Origin: Candidatus Cloacimonadota bacterium
GTDB taxonomy: Bacteria > Cloacimonadota > Cloacimonadia > Cloacimonadales > JAMOQM01
Assembly (NCBI GenBank): GCA_027064005.1
Contig: JAMOQM010000073.1
Span: 1 to 35,398 of the forward strand
Direction: 5' to 3'
DNA: 35,398 nucleotides
Part shown: positions 16,009-23,886 of the stretch, piece by piece
How the letters are laid out: each line of letters begins with the position of its first letter
How positions within the stretch are numbered: the stretch's first letter is position 1
Translations under genes and position numbers: made by a program
Notes under the pieces: generated by a model
Seen by the model: the letters and a program-made list of their open reading frames with translations, nothing else
What the model was told of the DNA's origin: nothing
Databases searched by the model: none

Positions 16009-16695
16009 TTACCAATCAATTTGGATTTTATACGGAATTGGATCTTTCAATTTAGCTTCTTTAAATGCTTTAATTCTTAAATGACAACTATCGCAAGTTC
16101 CACAAGCTTTATCATTAGAACGATAACAACTCCAGCTAAATTCAAAAGGACAGTTCAATTCTTTGCCTTTTTTTACGATTTCGGCTTTTGTCATATGGAT
16201 TATCGGTGTCATAATTTGGATTTTTGTCTCATCTTTGGTTCCGAGATCAATAGTTTTATTATAAGATTTATAAAAACTTTCCCGGCAATCAGGATATCCG
16301 GAACTGTCTTCTTCAACTGCTCCAATGTAAATTCTTTGAGCACCAATAACTTCCGCCCAGGAAACACCAATGGCAATTAAATGAGCATTTCGAAATGGGA
16401 CATAAGTATTTGGCACCGCGTCTTCTTCATTATTATGATTCTTAATTGTGAGATTATCATCAACTAAACTTGAGCCGCCTATTTTTCTCAAATAATCAAT
16501 ATCCACACTCAACGTACCGCTCGGTTTGTAAAATTTGGTTAAATTTTCAAAACATTCCAATTCTTTTAATTCGGTTTTTTGACCGTAATTAGCGTGTAAA
16601 AAATATATTTCATCACTTTCTTCTTTAGCAATAGCAGTTGTAACCAAGCTGTCCATACCGCCACTTAATAGTATGATTGATTTTATTTTATCCAT
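16009..16695 (-). CDS. queC: 7-cyano-7-deazaguanine synthase
   Basis: 228 residues. QueC (EC 6.3.4.20) makes preQ0 from 7-carboxy-7-deazaguanine, ammonia and ATP on the path to queuosine. The ATP-pyrophosphatase loop LLSGGMDSLV is near the N terminus, VPFRNAHLIAIGVSWAEV and YIGAVEEDSSGYPDCR in the middle, and the zinc-binding cysteines (SCYRSNDKACGTCDSCH) near the C terminus. ATG 16695 is chosen, with GAGG 8 nt upstream; an in-frame TTG at 16701 is too close to that site. No other queuosine gene is in the window. Confidence 0.96.
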   Translation of the reverse strand: MDKIKSIILLSGGMDSLVTTAIAKEESDEIYFLHANYGQKTELKELECFENLTKFYKPSGTLSVDIDYLRKIGGSSLVDDNLTIKNHNNEEDAVPNTYVPFRNAHLIAIGVSWAEVIGAQRIYIGAVEEDSSGYPDCRESFYKSYNKTIDLGTKDETKIQIMTPIIHMTKAEIVKKGKELNCPFEFSWSCYRSNDKACGTCDSCHLRIKAFKEAKLKDPIPYKIQIDW

Positions 16696-16715
16696 TTTCA
16701 AATCCTCTATTTTTA

Positions 16716-16752
16716 ATTTGACACATTTTGTATATATGATTTAATGTCAAAT
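16716..16752 (+). promoter_or_regulatory. Flagellin promoter within an inverted repeat
   Basis: TTGACA (16718-16723), 16 nt, TTTAAT (16740-16745) is a good sigma-70 promoter pointing to the flagellin gene. The same segment is an inverted repeat, ATTTGACA-N21-TGTCAAAT, which could be an operator shared with divergent queC. The minus-strand TTGACA lacks a -10 at normal spacing. No sigma-28 or sigma-54 site is convincing. Confidence 0.55.
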
Positions 16753-16816
16753 GGTTAGTTAGAAAAGCATTTATCGGTAGTTCCCGCATTGCCATAAAAA
16801 TCTCGCGGAGGTTGTT

Positions 16817-17704
16817 ATGGCTTTAGTAATAAATACAAATTTGTTGGCAAATTTTGCGTCCGGCAGTTTAAACAATATTTATAACAATTTATCAAAATCG
16901 GTGGAAAGATTATCAACAGGTTTAAGAGTAAATAATGCTTCCGATGATAGTGGTGCTTTGTTATTGAGTGAACAATTAAAATCCCAAATGACAGGTTATA
17001 AACAGGGAATAAATAACATTCAGGATGGTGTTTCTTTATTGCAAACAGCAGATGGAGCATTAAGTCAGATTGATATTGATTTGACAAGAATGAAAGAATT
17101 GGCGGAAGCTGCGGCAACCGGGACTTATGATGCTAATGATCGGTTGACTATGAATTCCGAATTTCAGGAAATGGGTGCCGAAATTGACAGATTAGCTTCT
17201 TCGACAACTTTTAACAGCATAAATTTATTGGACGGTTCACTTTCGGCTCATACAAGTTGGACATCTTCCGGTGGCTGGGTTAATCCTAATAACGGGGTCT
17301 TAATTCATTTTGGAAACGGAATTTCAAGAGCTAAAGATTATTATTATATCGCTTTACCGAATATGCAAACTACAAGACTATTTTCTAATCAATCGCTTTC
17401 CGTTTCAACCTCTGCCGCCGCTCAAAATGCAATCTCATACATAAACACCGCAATGATAATGAAGGAAAATGCCACAGGTTATGTGGGAGCTTTGGAGAAT
17501 AGACTGGATACAACTTTAGGCGATTTGGAAATGAAATACGACACTTTGGAAAATGCCAGATCGAAAATATTAGATACGGATTACGCTACAGAAATTACTG
17601 ATTATTTGAAAAATTTGGTTCTTGCTCAATCAGCAACTGCAATGTTAGCACAGGCAAATACTTTGCCACAATTAGCATTAACACTGTTGAAAAGTTCGGT
17701 ATGA
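16817..17704 (+). CDS. fliC: Flagellin
   Basis: 295 residues, short for flagellin. The N-terminal D0/D1 region (about 1-140) has LSKSVERLSTGLRVNNASDDSG, QGINNIQDGVSLLQTADGAL and STTFNSINLLDGS. The C-terminal D1/D0 region (about 215-295) has GALENRLDTTL, ENARSKILDTDYATE and MLAQANTLPQLALTLL. Only about 70 residues lie between, so the variable outer domains are nearly absent and the filament surface would be slim. The gene stands alone: no other flagellar gene, chaperone or second flagellin is in the window. GCGGAGG is 6 nt before the ATG. Confidence 0.95.
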   Translation: MALVINTNLLANFASGSLNNIYNNLSKSVERLSTGLRVNNASDDSGALLLSEQLKSQMTGYKQGINNIQDGVSLLQTADGALSQIDIDLTRMKELAEAAATGTYDANDRLTMNSEFQEMGAEIDRLASSTTFNSINLLDGSLSAHTSWTSSGGWVNPNNGVLIHFGNGISRAKDYYYIALPNMQTTRLFSNQSLSVSTSAAAQNAISYINTAMIMKENATGYVGALENRLDTTLGDLEMKYDTLENARSKILDTDYATEITDYLKNLVLAQSATAMLAQANTLPQLALTLLKSSV

Positions 17705-17711
17705 TTTTGGG

Positions 17712-17733
17712 AAACCTAAGGTTTATTCTTTTT
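17712..17733 (+). terminator. Weak terminator after flagellin
   Basis: AAACC (17712-17716), 3-nt loop, GGTTT (17720-17724), then ATTCTTTTT. The stem is short and overlaps the last codons of the convergent nitroreductase gene. Confidence 0.4.
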
Positions 17734-18298
17734 CAATATTTAGAATAAGATTTTTAGTAGGAATTTTTGGAACGTGATGAATATCTTTTTCATCTCTCCA
17801 ATATTTCAAATTTTTTGAAGCAACCTCGAGCTGAACTTTTTCAATAGGTTTTCCTAAAGCGATAACGTAAAGGATTTTATAAATGTCATCAATCTCCATA
17901 TCTTTTTGCAATTTTTCTTTATCAATAGAAGCAAAAATGCATCCGCCCAATTTTTTTTCGGTAGCTGAAAGCATTATTGTTTGCATCGAAATACCGGCAT
18001 CACAAAAAGTGTAATTATTTATATTCTTTGATAAAATAATTATGAAAGCGGTTGGTCTTTCGGATGGAATTGGTCCATCCCAATTCGGTAAAGAAGCTGC
18101 CCATTTTAGTGATGAAAATATTTTTGTATTGTTTTGTTCATCATTATAAATTAGATATCGAAGAGTTTGGGTATTTCCGTGAGATGCGGAAAAATGAGCA
18201 TTGTCAATCAAATCAATTAAATCATTTTTAGATATTTTGTAAGTTGAATCAAATTTGCGATAAGTTCTTGTTTTTTTGATAATATCCTTAAAAGCCAT
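17723..18298 (-). CDS. Nitroreductase family protein
   Basis: 191 residues, typical for FMN-dependent nitroreductases. The N-terminal FKDIIKKTRTYRKFD is the usual FMN-phosphate-binding start (R-xx-R-x-F), followed by LIDNAHFSASHGNTQTLRYL, a variant of the conserved A-x-x-APSxxNxQP region. The later DAGISMQTIMLSATEKKLGGC and YVIALGKPIEK are also diagnostic. Substrate unknown: quinones, nitro compounds or other electrophiles are reduced by relatives. GGAGG is 4 nt before the ATG. It ends 18 nt from the convergent flagellin gene. Confidence 0.9.
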   Translation of the reverse strand: MAFKDIIKKTRTYRKFDSTYKISKNDLIDLIDNAHFSASHGNTQTLRYLIYNDEQNNTKIFSSLKWAASLPNWDGPIPSERPTAFIIILSKNINNYTFCDAGISMQTIMLSATEKKLGGCIFASIDKEKLQKDMEIDDIYKILYVIALGKPIEKVQLEVASKNLKYWRDEKDIHHVPKIPTKNLILNIEKE

Positions 18299-18340
18299 TT
18301 TCCCTCCTAAATAATGTTCTTAAAGTGAAACATTGTGCAT

Positions 18341-18365
18341 AAAAAAAAGGGGAATAAATCCCCTT
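18341..18365 (-). terminator. Intrinsic terminator of rpsO
   Basis: On the minus strand AAGGGG, a 7-nt loop, CCCC and then a long T run (plus-strand A run 18341-18348). It begins about 14 nt after the rpsO stop. Confidence 0.88.
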
Positions 18366-18378
18366 AAAAAAACTCCAT

Positions 18379-18648
18379 CTATTTTCTCAGTCCGAGAGCT
18401 TTAAGAATTTTTCTGTAACGTACAACATCGTTTTTTTTAAGATAATCAAGGTGATTTCTTCTTTTACCGATGATAGTTAACAAACCACGTTTAGTATGAT
18501 AATCCTTTTTGTGAATTTTCAAGTGTTCTGTTAAATATTTAATACGTTCAGTCAATAAAGCAATCTGAACTTCGGGTGAACCAGTATCTGACTCATGGAG
18601 TCTAAACTCTGCCATGATAGCTTCTTTAGCTTCTTTGGATAATGCCAT
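18379..18648 (-). CDS. rpsO: 30S ribosomal protein S15
   Basis: 89 residues, exactly the usual S15 length. Characteristic sequence: [41 protein letters not shown] and [11 protein letters not shown]. It binds the central domain of 16S rRNA early in 30S assembly. ATG 18648 is chosen with GGAGG 8-9 nt upstream; an in-frame extension to 18684 lacks homology and crosses that ribosome binding site. In many bacteria pnp follows rpsO; here a terminator and a nitroreductase follow instead. Confidence 0.97.
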   Translation of the reverse strand: MALSKEAKEAIMAEFRLHESDTGSPEVQIALLTERIKYLTEHLKIHKKDYHTKRGLLTIIGKRRNHLDYLKKNDVVRYRKILKALGLRK

Positions 18649-18721
18649 TTTGCACATCCTCCTTGTATATATTTTAAAACACAATTATTTTCTGTGTTTA
18701 TTATGTAAAGAATTTTATTAT

Positions 18722-20161
18722 TTAAGCTTTTGCATTCATGGCAATATTTCTAAATCTTGCCGGTGCAACACCGTGAGAAAGATGTAAAGCTTGTCCGGGT
18801 TCACCTTTTCCACATTGGAAAGTCCCGTGATATTGCCATTCTTCTTCGCCGCAAATTCTGTCACAAGCATTCCAAAAATCTTTTGTTATTCCATAATATG
18901 TAGGTTCTTTTACGATTCCGACAATTTCACCGTTTTTAATTTTCCAACCAATTTCTGTTGTGAATTGGAAGTTATTACGATTATCATCAATAGACCACGT
19001 TTTAGTATTATCAACAAGATATCCGTTTTCTGTTTCGGAAATCAAATCTTTAAGACTGCCTTTTCCCGGAGCTAAACAGAAGTTAGTCATTCTTACAAGT
19101 GGGAAGTTATCACCGGTAACGGCAATCATATTTGAACTGGGTTCCAGTCCTAATAAAGGAGCGATTTCTCTCGAAGTTTGTTGATCAACCAAAACACCGT
19201 TTTTAATAATATTAACTTTTTTACCTTCAATACCTTCATCATCAACAATGTGGAATCCCATACCGTTTTTATCGGAGGAATCACTGTAAATATTAACAAT
19301 ATCAGAACCATATTTGAAATTACCGAGCATATCAGGTTTGATAAATGTTTTTCCGGCGTAAGATATTTCTTTCCCGAAAATTCTATCGGCTTCAGTTGCA
19401 TGTCCGACAGATTCATGAAGTTGGAGAGCTAAATGTCCGCCTCCGATAATGATATCTGCTTTCTCATGTTCAACAATTGGAGCTTTTAATAAATCGATAG
19501 CTTCTTTGATAACGATTTCGGAATTAGTTTCAAAATCCATTTTTTCCAAAGCTTCAAAACCTGCTCTTCTCCCTGCCATATGTCCGGGGAAAGTTCTTGA
19601 ATATACATGATTTCCATCTGAAGATAAAACATTAAAGACGGGCTTTGTATCATAAACTAAAGAATCTACGAATGTGTTTTCAGTATTTGCATAAATTTTA
19701 TATTGTCTAAAAAATTCTGAATAAACATAAGAATGAACAATTTTATCATTGGTTGTAAGTTTTTTAGCAATCTTTCCCAAATAATTAATTTTCTCGTCAT
19801 CTTTCATCAAAAAGGGATCTTTTTCCGGTTTGAAAAAATAACTGCCGGTAATTGCTTTGTGGGGAGATAATTTAATTTTATCTCTTCTGAAAATACTGCC
19901 GGTTTCAGCGTTTTTGATTGCTCTTTTCATTGCTTTTTCGATGGAAGTTTTATCAAATTTATTGGTTCCGGCAAATCCCCAAGTTCCGTTAATTAATACT
20001 CTAATTCCGAGAGAAATATCATCAAAATTTTTACTTATGGATTTGAATCCTCCATTTTCAAAATAAATAAATTCATTGTCTTGGGAAGTTAATCTCACAT
20101 CTGCAAATTCAATTTTTGGAAGATTCAATTTATTTATGATGTCATATACTAATTTTTTCAT
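18722..20161 (-). CDS. tldD: TldD family metallopeptidase
   Basis: 479 residues. The TldD zinc motif HESVGHATEADR (HExxxH) lies near residue 248, and the C-terminal GGEEEWQYHGTFQCGKGEPGQALHLSHGVAPARFR-like region is typical in content and spacing (GKGEPGQ, SHGVAP). TldD with TldE forms a cytosolic hetero-dimeric peptidase that degrades unfolded peptides and matures certain ribosomally made peptides. It follows the TldE gene by 8 nt and has its own GGAG ribosome binding site; the pair is clearly one operon. Confidence 0.94.
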   Translation of the reverse strand: MKKLVYDIINKLNLPKIEFADVRLTSQDNEFIYFENGGFKSISKNFDDISLGIRVLINGTWGFAGTNKFDKTSIEKAMKRAIKNAETGSIFRRDKIKLSPHKAITGSYFFKPEKDPFLMKDDEKINYLGKIAKKLTTNDKIVHSYVYSEFFRQYKIYANTENTFVDSLVYDTKPVFNVLSSDGNHVYSRTFPGHMAGRRAGFEALEKMDFETNSEIVIKEAIDLLKAPIVEHEKADIIIGGGHLALQLHESVGHATEADRIFGKEISYAGKTFIKPDMLGNFKYGSDIVNIYSDSSDKNGMGFHIVDDEGIEGKKVNIIKNGVLVDQQTSREIAPLLGLEPSSNMIAVTGDNFPLVRMTNFCLAPGKGSLKDLISETENGYLVDNTKTWSIDDNRNNFQFTTEIGWKIKNGEIVGIVKEPTYYGITKDFWNACDRICGEEEWQYHGTFQCGKGEPGQALHLSHGVAPARFRNIAMNAKA

Positions 20162-20169
20162 TATTTCTC

Positions 20170-21501
20170 CTAAATAGTCTTTGTTGATGAAGTTATGTTG
20201 AAATTATTAACTTTAACATGTGGCATTTTTATCAAAGAAATATCAAATTCTCCGTAATTTTCACTAAAAGGTACAATACTTGATTTGTTCTCAATTTCAG
20301 TAATATTATTCAAAATATCTGAAATTTTTACGGTAAATCTTAGATTATTTACAACATTTTTTAATTCACCATTTTCAATCAAAAAGGTACCGTCACGAGT
20401 TAAACCGGTCAAAGAAGTTTCTTTTGGATTAATAAAATTCATATAATGAAGGCTTGAAATATAAATTCCGTGTTTAACTCCGGAAATCATTTCTGCCAAA
20501 TCTTTATCACCTTCGTCCATAACGAGACAAGAGCCGTTAGCTCCATTTTCTTCCAAGCCTGTTTTATATGAATAATAATTATCAACCATAAAGTTTTTGA
20601 AAACACCATTTTTGATTAATTCTGTTTTTTGATAAAGATGACCGTTCCCATCATATTTGAAAGGAATAAGGTCGGGATCAGAAGGATTATCTGTCAAAGT
20701 AATATTTTCAGGGAAAATCTTTTCATTAATTTTACCTTCAAAAAAACTTTCTTTTTGATCTAAACTACCGGCTGTCATTCCGTAAGTTAAATAGGATAAA
20801 TATTCCCCGATGCAACGAGGTGCAAGAATTACTTCATAATGTTTAGCCGGAAGATCGACCACTCCGAATTTGGCAGTTTGAACTTTGAGAATTAAACTTT
20901 CAAGAAATTTATCAACATCAAGTTTTTCTAATGAAACGCTACCAAAACTTTCTAAAACTGTTACTTGATTTTCTTTTGAAACAGCTTTAACTTCTAACAT
21001 TATCGGAGAATAGGTTTCTGCTTTATTCAGTCCATTACTGTTTATGATATAGTTAGTTACGTTGTTTACTATAAATGTGCCGTAAATTTCAAAGTTGTAT
21101 TTTTTTACCGCTTCGGAAATTTTCTGAAGTATTTCTATTTTTTGGGCTAAAGTTACATTTTCAACATTATTTACAACAGAATGTTCTTCGGCAATTCTCG
21201 TATCTTTTTCTAAATCAACAAAATCATTATCTTCAGGTAATGAGTCAATAATTTCTAAAGATTCAGAAATTTTTTCCTCAACTTTAACCAAATCAGGGTT
21301 TGACATTGCAAAACTGTAAGGTTTTTTATCTTTATATATCGAGACTTGAAGGTTTACATTTTCTCGCCGGATATTATAATTAATTTGGCTTTGGTAAAAA
21401 CGCAGGAAATCAGTTTCCCAAGTTTGATAGCTAAAACTGATTTTAATATTATCATATTTTTTGCACAAATCCGCTAATCCGGTTCTCATTTTTTCAATCA
21501 T
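20170..21501 (-). CDS. tldE: TldE/PmbA family protein, partner of TldD
   Basis: 443 residues, normal for TldE/PmbA. It lacks the HExxxH zinc motif, as expected for the non-catalytic partner. Family features are the N-terminal helical region, the central YEVILAPRCIGEYLSYL-like segment (AKHYEVILAPRC), and the C-terminal GLTRDGTFLIENGELKNVVNNLRF, close to the canonical G-x-R-x-G-x-x-I-E-x-G. GGAG lies 5 nt before the ATG. First gene of the tldE-tldD operon. Confidence 0.92.
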   Translation of the reverse strand: MIEKMRTGLADLCKKYDNIKISFSYQTWETDFLRFYQSQINYNIRRENVNLQVSIYKDKKPYSFAMSNPDLVKVEEKISESLEIIDSLPEDNDFVDLEKDTRIAEEHSVVNNVENVTLAQKIEILQKISEAVKKYNFEIYGTFIVNNVTNYIINSNGLNKAETYSPIMLEVKAVSKENQVTVLESFGSVSLEKLDVDKFLESLILKVQTAKFGVVDLPAKHYEVILAPRCIGEYLSYLTYGMTAGSLDQKESFFEGKINEKIFPENITLTDNPSDPDLIPFKYDGNGHLYQKTELIKNGVFKNFMVDNYYSYKTGLEENGANGSCLVMDEGDKDLAEMISGVKHGIYISSLHYMNFINPKETSLTGLTRDGTFLIENGELKNVVNNLRFTVKISDILNNITEIENKSSIVPFSENYGEFDISLIKMPHVKVNNFNITSSTKTI

Positions 21502-21526
21502 AATGACTCCTTTTTTTTTATATTTT

Positions 21527-21554
21527 TATTTATATTTCGCTGTTAAGTTGTCAA
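21527..21554 (-). promoter_or_regulatory. Promoter of tldE-tldD
   Basis: On the minus strand TTGACA (21554-21549), 16 nt, TAAATA (21532-21527); a closer TATAAA box overlaps at 14-nt spacing. It lies about 26 nt upstream of the tldE start. Confidence 0.6.
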
Positions 21555-21691
21555 TAATATTATTGAAAGCATAATAAATTCTATAAATAATGGATACTGC
21601 TATTTTCTATGCTTATCGAAAACGTATTTGATATTTTAAGTCTTTATAGATTGTTAGAATTCATTTCAAGCGGTTCCGCTAATCTTTGAAT

Positions 21692-21721
21692 AAAAAAAAG
21701 GAAAGAGTTTAATCTTTCCTT
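21692..21721 (-). terminator. Terminator of the poly-gamma-glutamate operon
   Basis: Minus-strand AAGGAAAG, 8-nt loop, CTTTCCTT followed by a T run (plus-strand A run 21692-21699). It starts about 20 nt after the stop of the acidic-tail gene and no other terminator is seen back to pgsB. Confidence 0.88.
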
Positions 21722-21742
21722 CTCAAATTAAATTATTGTGAA

Positions 21743-22024
21743 TTAATCGTCGTCATCATCAAAATCATCGTCATCATCATCTTCTTCTTCGTCTGACATC
21801 CAGTCAGGGCAAAACAATAAATCCTCGCTATAATCCCAACCATCGACAAATTCCAAACCGTATTGCATTAAAAGGCTTTCTTCCCAAAGAGAATAATAAA
21901 CAACTCCATCATCAATTTTATATACAAGAACAGGATGACTGTATTTTCTCAAATTATATTTTTCATTATTAATTAATTGGAAAAAATCTATAATTTTTTT
22001 CCGATCTTTTTCTGTTTTCATCAT
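21743..22024 (-). CDS. Small protein with poly-aspartate tail, unknown function
   Basis: 93 residues. The first ~75 look like a folded domain (KDRKKIIDFFQLINNEKYNLRKY, VYKIDDGVVYYSLWEES) with aromatic and cysteine residues; the last ~16 are almost all D and E. No signal peptide or membrane span, so it is probably cytosolic. GGGAG precedes the ATG; the start may be one codon later (two ATGs in tandem). It is 18 nt downstream of the barrel gene and just before the terminator, hence the last gene of the PgsBC operon. Not a family I recognise. Confidence 0.75.
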   Translation of the reverse strand: MMKTEKDRKKIIDFFQLINNEKYNLRKYSHPVLVYKIDDGVVYYSLWEESLLMQYGLEFVDGWDYSEDLLFCPDWMSDEEEDDDDDDFDDDDD

Positions 22025-22042
22025 TTTAAAAAACTCCCGAAT

Positions 22043-23074
22043 TTATAGTGAGAAAGAGTATTTGAATCCTAAAGAAATTCCGTTAAGGTCATAATCTTTG
22101 ATATTACTCAGATTCTCATCAGTTGCACTAACTTTTCGAGAGGTGTTTGTGACGTCCAGAAAAATATTTGTATTGTTTAACAAATTATATTCGATTCCAA
22201 ATCCAAGATTGAGGATTTTATCTTTTCTCCCGCTGTGAATCGGGTCTAATGATTCATATAAATCTGTTGTAAAATAGCGTTGTTCAAAAGATGCGGAAGC
22301 TTTAATTCTCAGGTATTTAGGGAACAACTTTTTAATTTTTTTTGATTGGATTTTCAAAGAATAGATATTACTTTCGTATTGGGGATCTCTGACATATCCT
22401 GAATAACTTTCCGGTGATAAAATAGAATCGTTACCTTCAAATTTTATATAAGAATATTTCATTTTTAAATAAAACGGTTTGAATGAATGTTTAAATCCCA
22501 AGCTACCCGAAAGTTTATTGCCGTCATATTCGGTGAAATATTTATTATAGTAGAGTTGAGCAAAAGATGCGTCAAATAGGATGAAATTTTTACCGTTGAT
22601 TTTATAAAAGCCGTTCATTGTATATTTTTGTTTATCATATTGATAATCTTCATATTTTCCGGTTCCGTCATGATCTATATATTTGCGGACAAATATTTTA
22701 GGATAATATGAATAAGAATAAGTCATGCTTAATTTATCCAAATATTTTTTACTTATTCCAATCTTAAATGAAGTAGTCGATTTCAGATTATTTTCAATAA
22801 AATTATGCTGATGAACAGAGAAAAACGGTGATATTTTGAAATTCTTAAATTTTAATTTTCCGGAAACATTAAAGTAGGAATTTATTATTAAATCATCTTT
22901 TGTTTCGATATAAGAAAAGGCATTATTTCCGTCATTAAATTTATCAATATCTTGTGATGAAAGATGATACGGATTGTCAGTATATTTAGTAGATACTCCG
23001 AAGCTTATATTGGTTTTGGCATAAATAAATGTGGAGAAAATCATCATTAAAAACAAAGGGTAAATTTTTTTCAT
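22043..23074 (-). CDS. Probable outer-membrane beta-barrel protein in the PGA operon
   Basis: 343 residues with a signal peptide (1-19, ending TFIYAK). The mature part is made of alternating hydrophobic/polar stretches rich in Y, F, S, K and N with strands such as KLSMTYSYSYYPKIFV, KPFYLKMKYSYIKFEG and LRIKASASFEQRYF, and ends GISLGFKYSFSL, all in keeping with an outer-membrane beta-barrel of about 14-16 strands. No named family is recognised. It follows the basic secreted protein by 11 nt in the pgsBC operon, so a role as an exit channel or anchor for the polymer is a reasonable inference. Confidence 0.75.
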   Translation of the reverse strand: MKKIYPLFLMMIFSTFIYAKTNISFGVSTKYTDNPYHLSSQDIDKFNDGNNAFSYIETKDDLIINSYFNVSGKLKFKNFKISPFFSVHQHNFIENNLKSTTSFKIGISKKYLDKLSMTYSYSYYPKIFVRKYIDHDGTGKYEDYQYDKQKYTMNGFYKINGKNFILFDASFAQLYYNKYFTEYDGNKLSGSLGFKHSFKPFYLKMKYSYIKFEGNDSILSPESYSGYVRDPQYESNIYSLKIQSKKIKKLFPKYLRIKASASFEQRYFTTDLYESLDPIHSGRKDKILNLGFGIEYNLLNNTNIFLDVTNTSRKVSATDENLSNIKDYDLNGISLGFKYSFSL

Positions 23075-23085
23075 ATTAATTCCTA

Positions 23086-23886
23086 TTATTTATTTAATCT
23101 GAAGAATATTTCTGTGTCTGAAATCGGTTGAAAAGTCAGAACGTGTTTTCCTGAAGATAGACTAATCGTAAACTTTTTACCTCGAGAAAGAGGTTGTTTA
23201 TGCAAAGAATATTTTTTGGAAATCTTTTGAGGGATAGAAATTGTCTTAACTTTTTTCCCATCAATTAAGATGTTGAATTTAACTTCATTATTGGGATTTA
23301 ATAAGGATTTTGCGTAACCGATAATTTCGCCGTTAATTCCGTTCAAAGTGTAAATTACGGGAATTTTTTTATTTCCACCAAAGAAAGTAATTCGTTTTTC
23401 AGAAGAAATATTTTTTATGAAAACAACATTTTTACTTTTAGATGCTTTGTAGCTTTTAGTAGAGATTTTTTTCTTGCTTTCTCTAAATATCCTAAAGTAA
23501 GCATTGCGGTTATTCGTATTAATTCTAATAAGATGTTTACCGGGATTGAGATTTAGTTTTATCGGTTCAAAAATCCAATATTTTCCAACTTGTTTTTTGG
23601 GTGCAATTGTGTAATTTTTGGCAATATTATCAATTGCGATTGTAAAAGACACAGGCTTTCCTTCTTTTTTTTCGATAATTTCCACTTTGATGATTTTTTG
23701 TCGTGAAATCTCAATTGAAAGAAAATCATCTTTTTCAGATCGGTAGAAATAATATTTTTTCTGACCTTGCTTAATCAGACGTTTTGTCCCTTTTTTGATA
23801 AATTTAAGAGGTGTCCATTTTTGATTATTTGCAGCGAAAATATTCAAAGTAAAAATCAGGATGAGTAGAGTTAAATATTTTTTCAT
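23086..23886 (-). CDS. Strongly basic secreted protein in the PGA operon
   Basis: 266 residues. Signal peptide 1-18 (MKKYLTLLILIFTLNIFA). The mature protein is predicted to be beta-rich and carries about twice as many K/R as D/E residues (for example FIKKGTKRLIKQGQKKYYFYR and FRESKKKISTKSYKASKSK). It contains repeated LNPGKHLIRI- and LSSGKHVLTF-like segments, each in a strand-turn-strand setting, hinting at duplicated beta domains. The ATG follows the stop of pgsW directly, with GGAG inside the end of pgsW. Function unknown; in an operon making a polyanion, a periplasmic polymer-binding role is the simplest guess. Confidence 0.75.
   Translation of the reverse strand: MKKYLTLLILIFTLNIFAANNQKWTPLKFIKKGTKRLIKQGQKKYYFYRSEKDDFLSIEISRQKIIKVEIIEKKEGKPVSFTIAIDNIAKNYTIAPKKQVGKYWIFEPIKLNLNPGKHLIRINTNNRNAYFRIFRESKKKISTKSYKASKSKNVVFIKNISSEKRITFFGGNKKIPVIYTLNGINGEIIGYAKSLLNPNNEVKFNILIDGKKVKTISIPQKISKKYSLHKQPLSRGKKFTISLSSGKHVLTFQPISDTEIFFRLNK

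Noticed and set aside
16753-16800. Possible sigma-28 (CCGATAA on the minus strand) or sigma-54 (GG...TTGC on the plus strand) site before flagellin
   Set aside because: The CCGATAA faces away from flagellin and lacks a -35 at the right distance; the GG/GC spacing is wrong by 3 nt for sigma-54.
21743-21800. GTCATCATC-type repeats considered as a CRISPR or satellite
   Set aside because: They are simply the codons of the poly-aspartate tail; no spacers or repeat units of CRISPR size exist here or elsewhere in the window.
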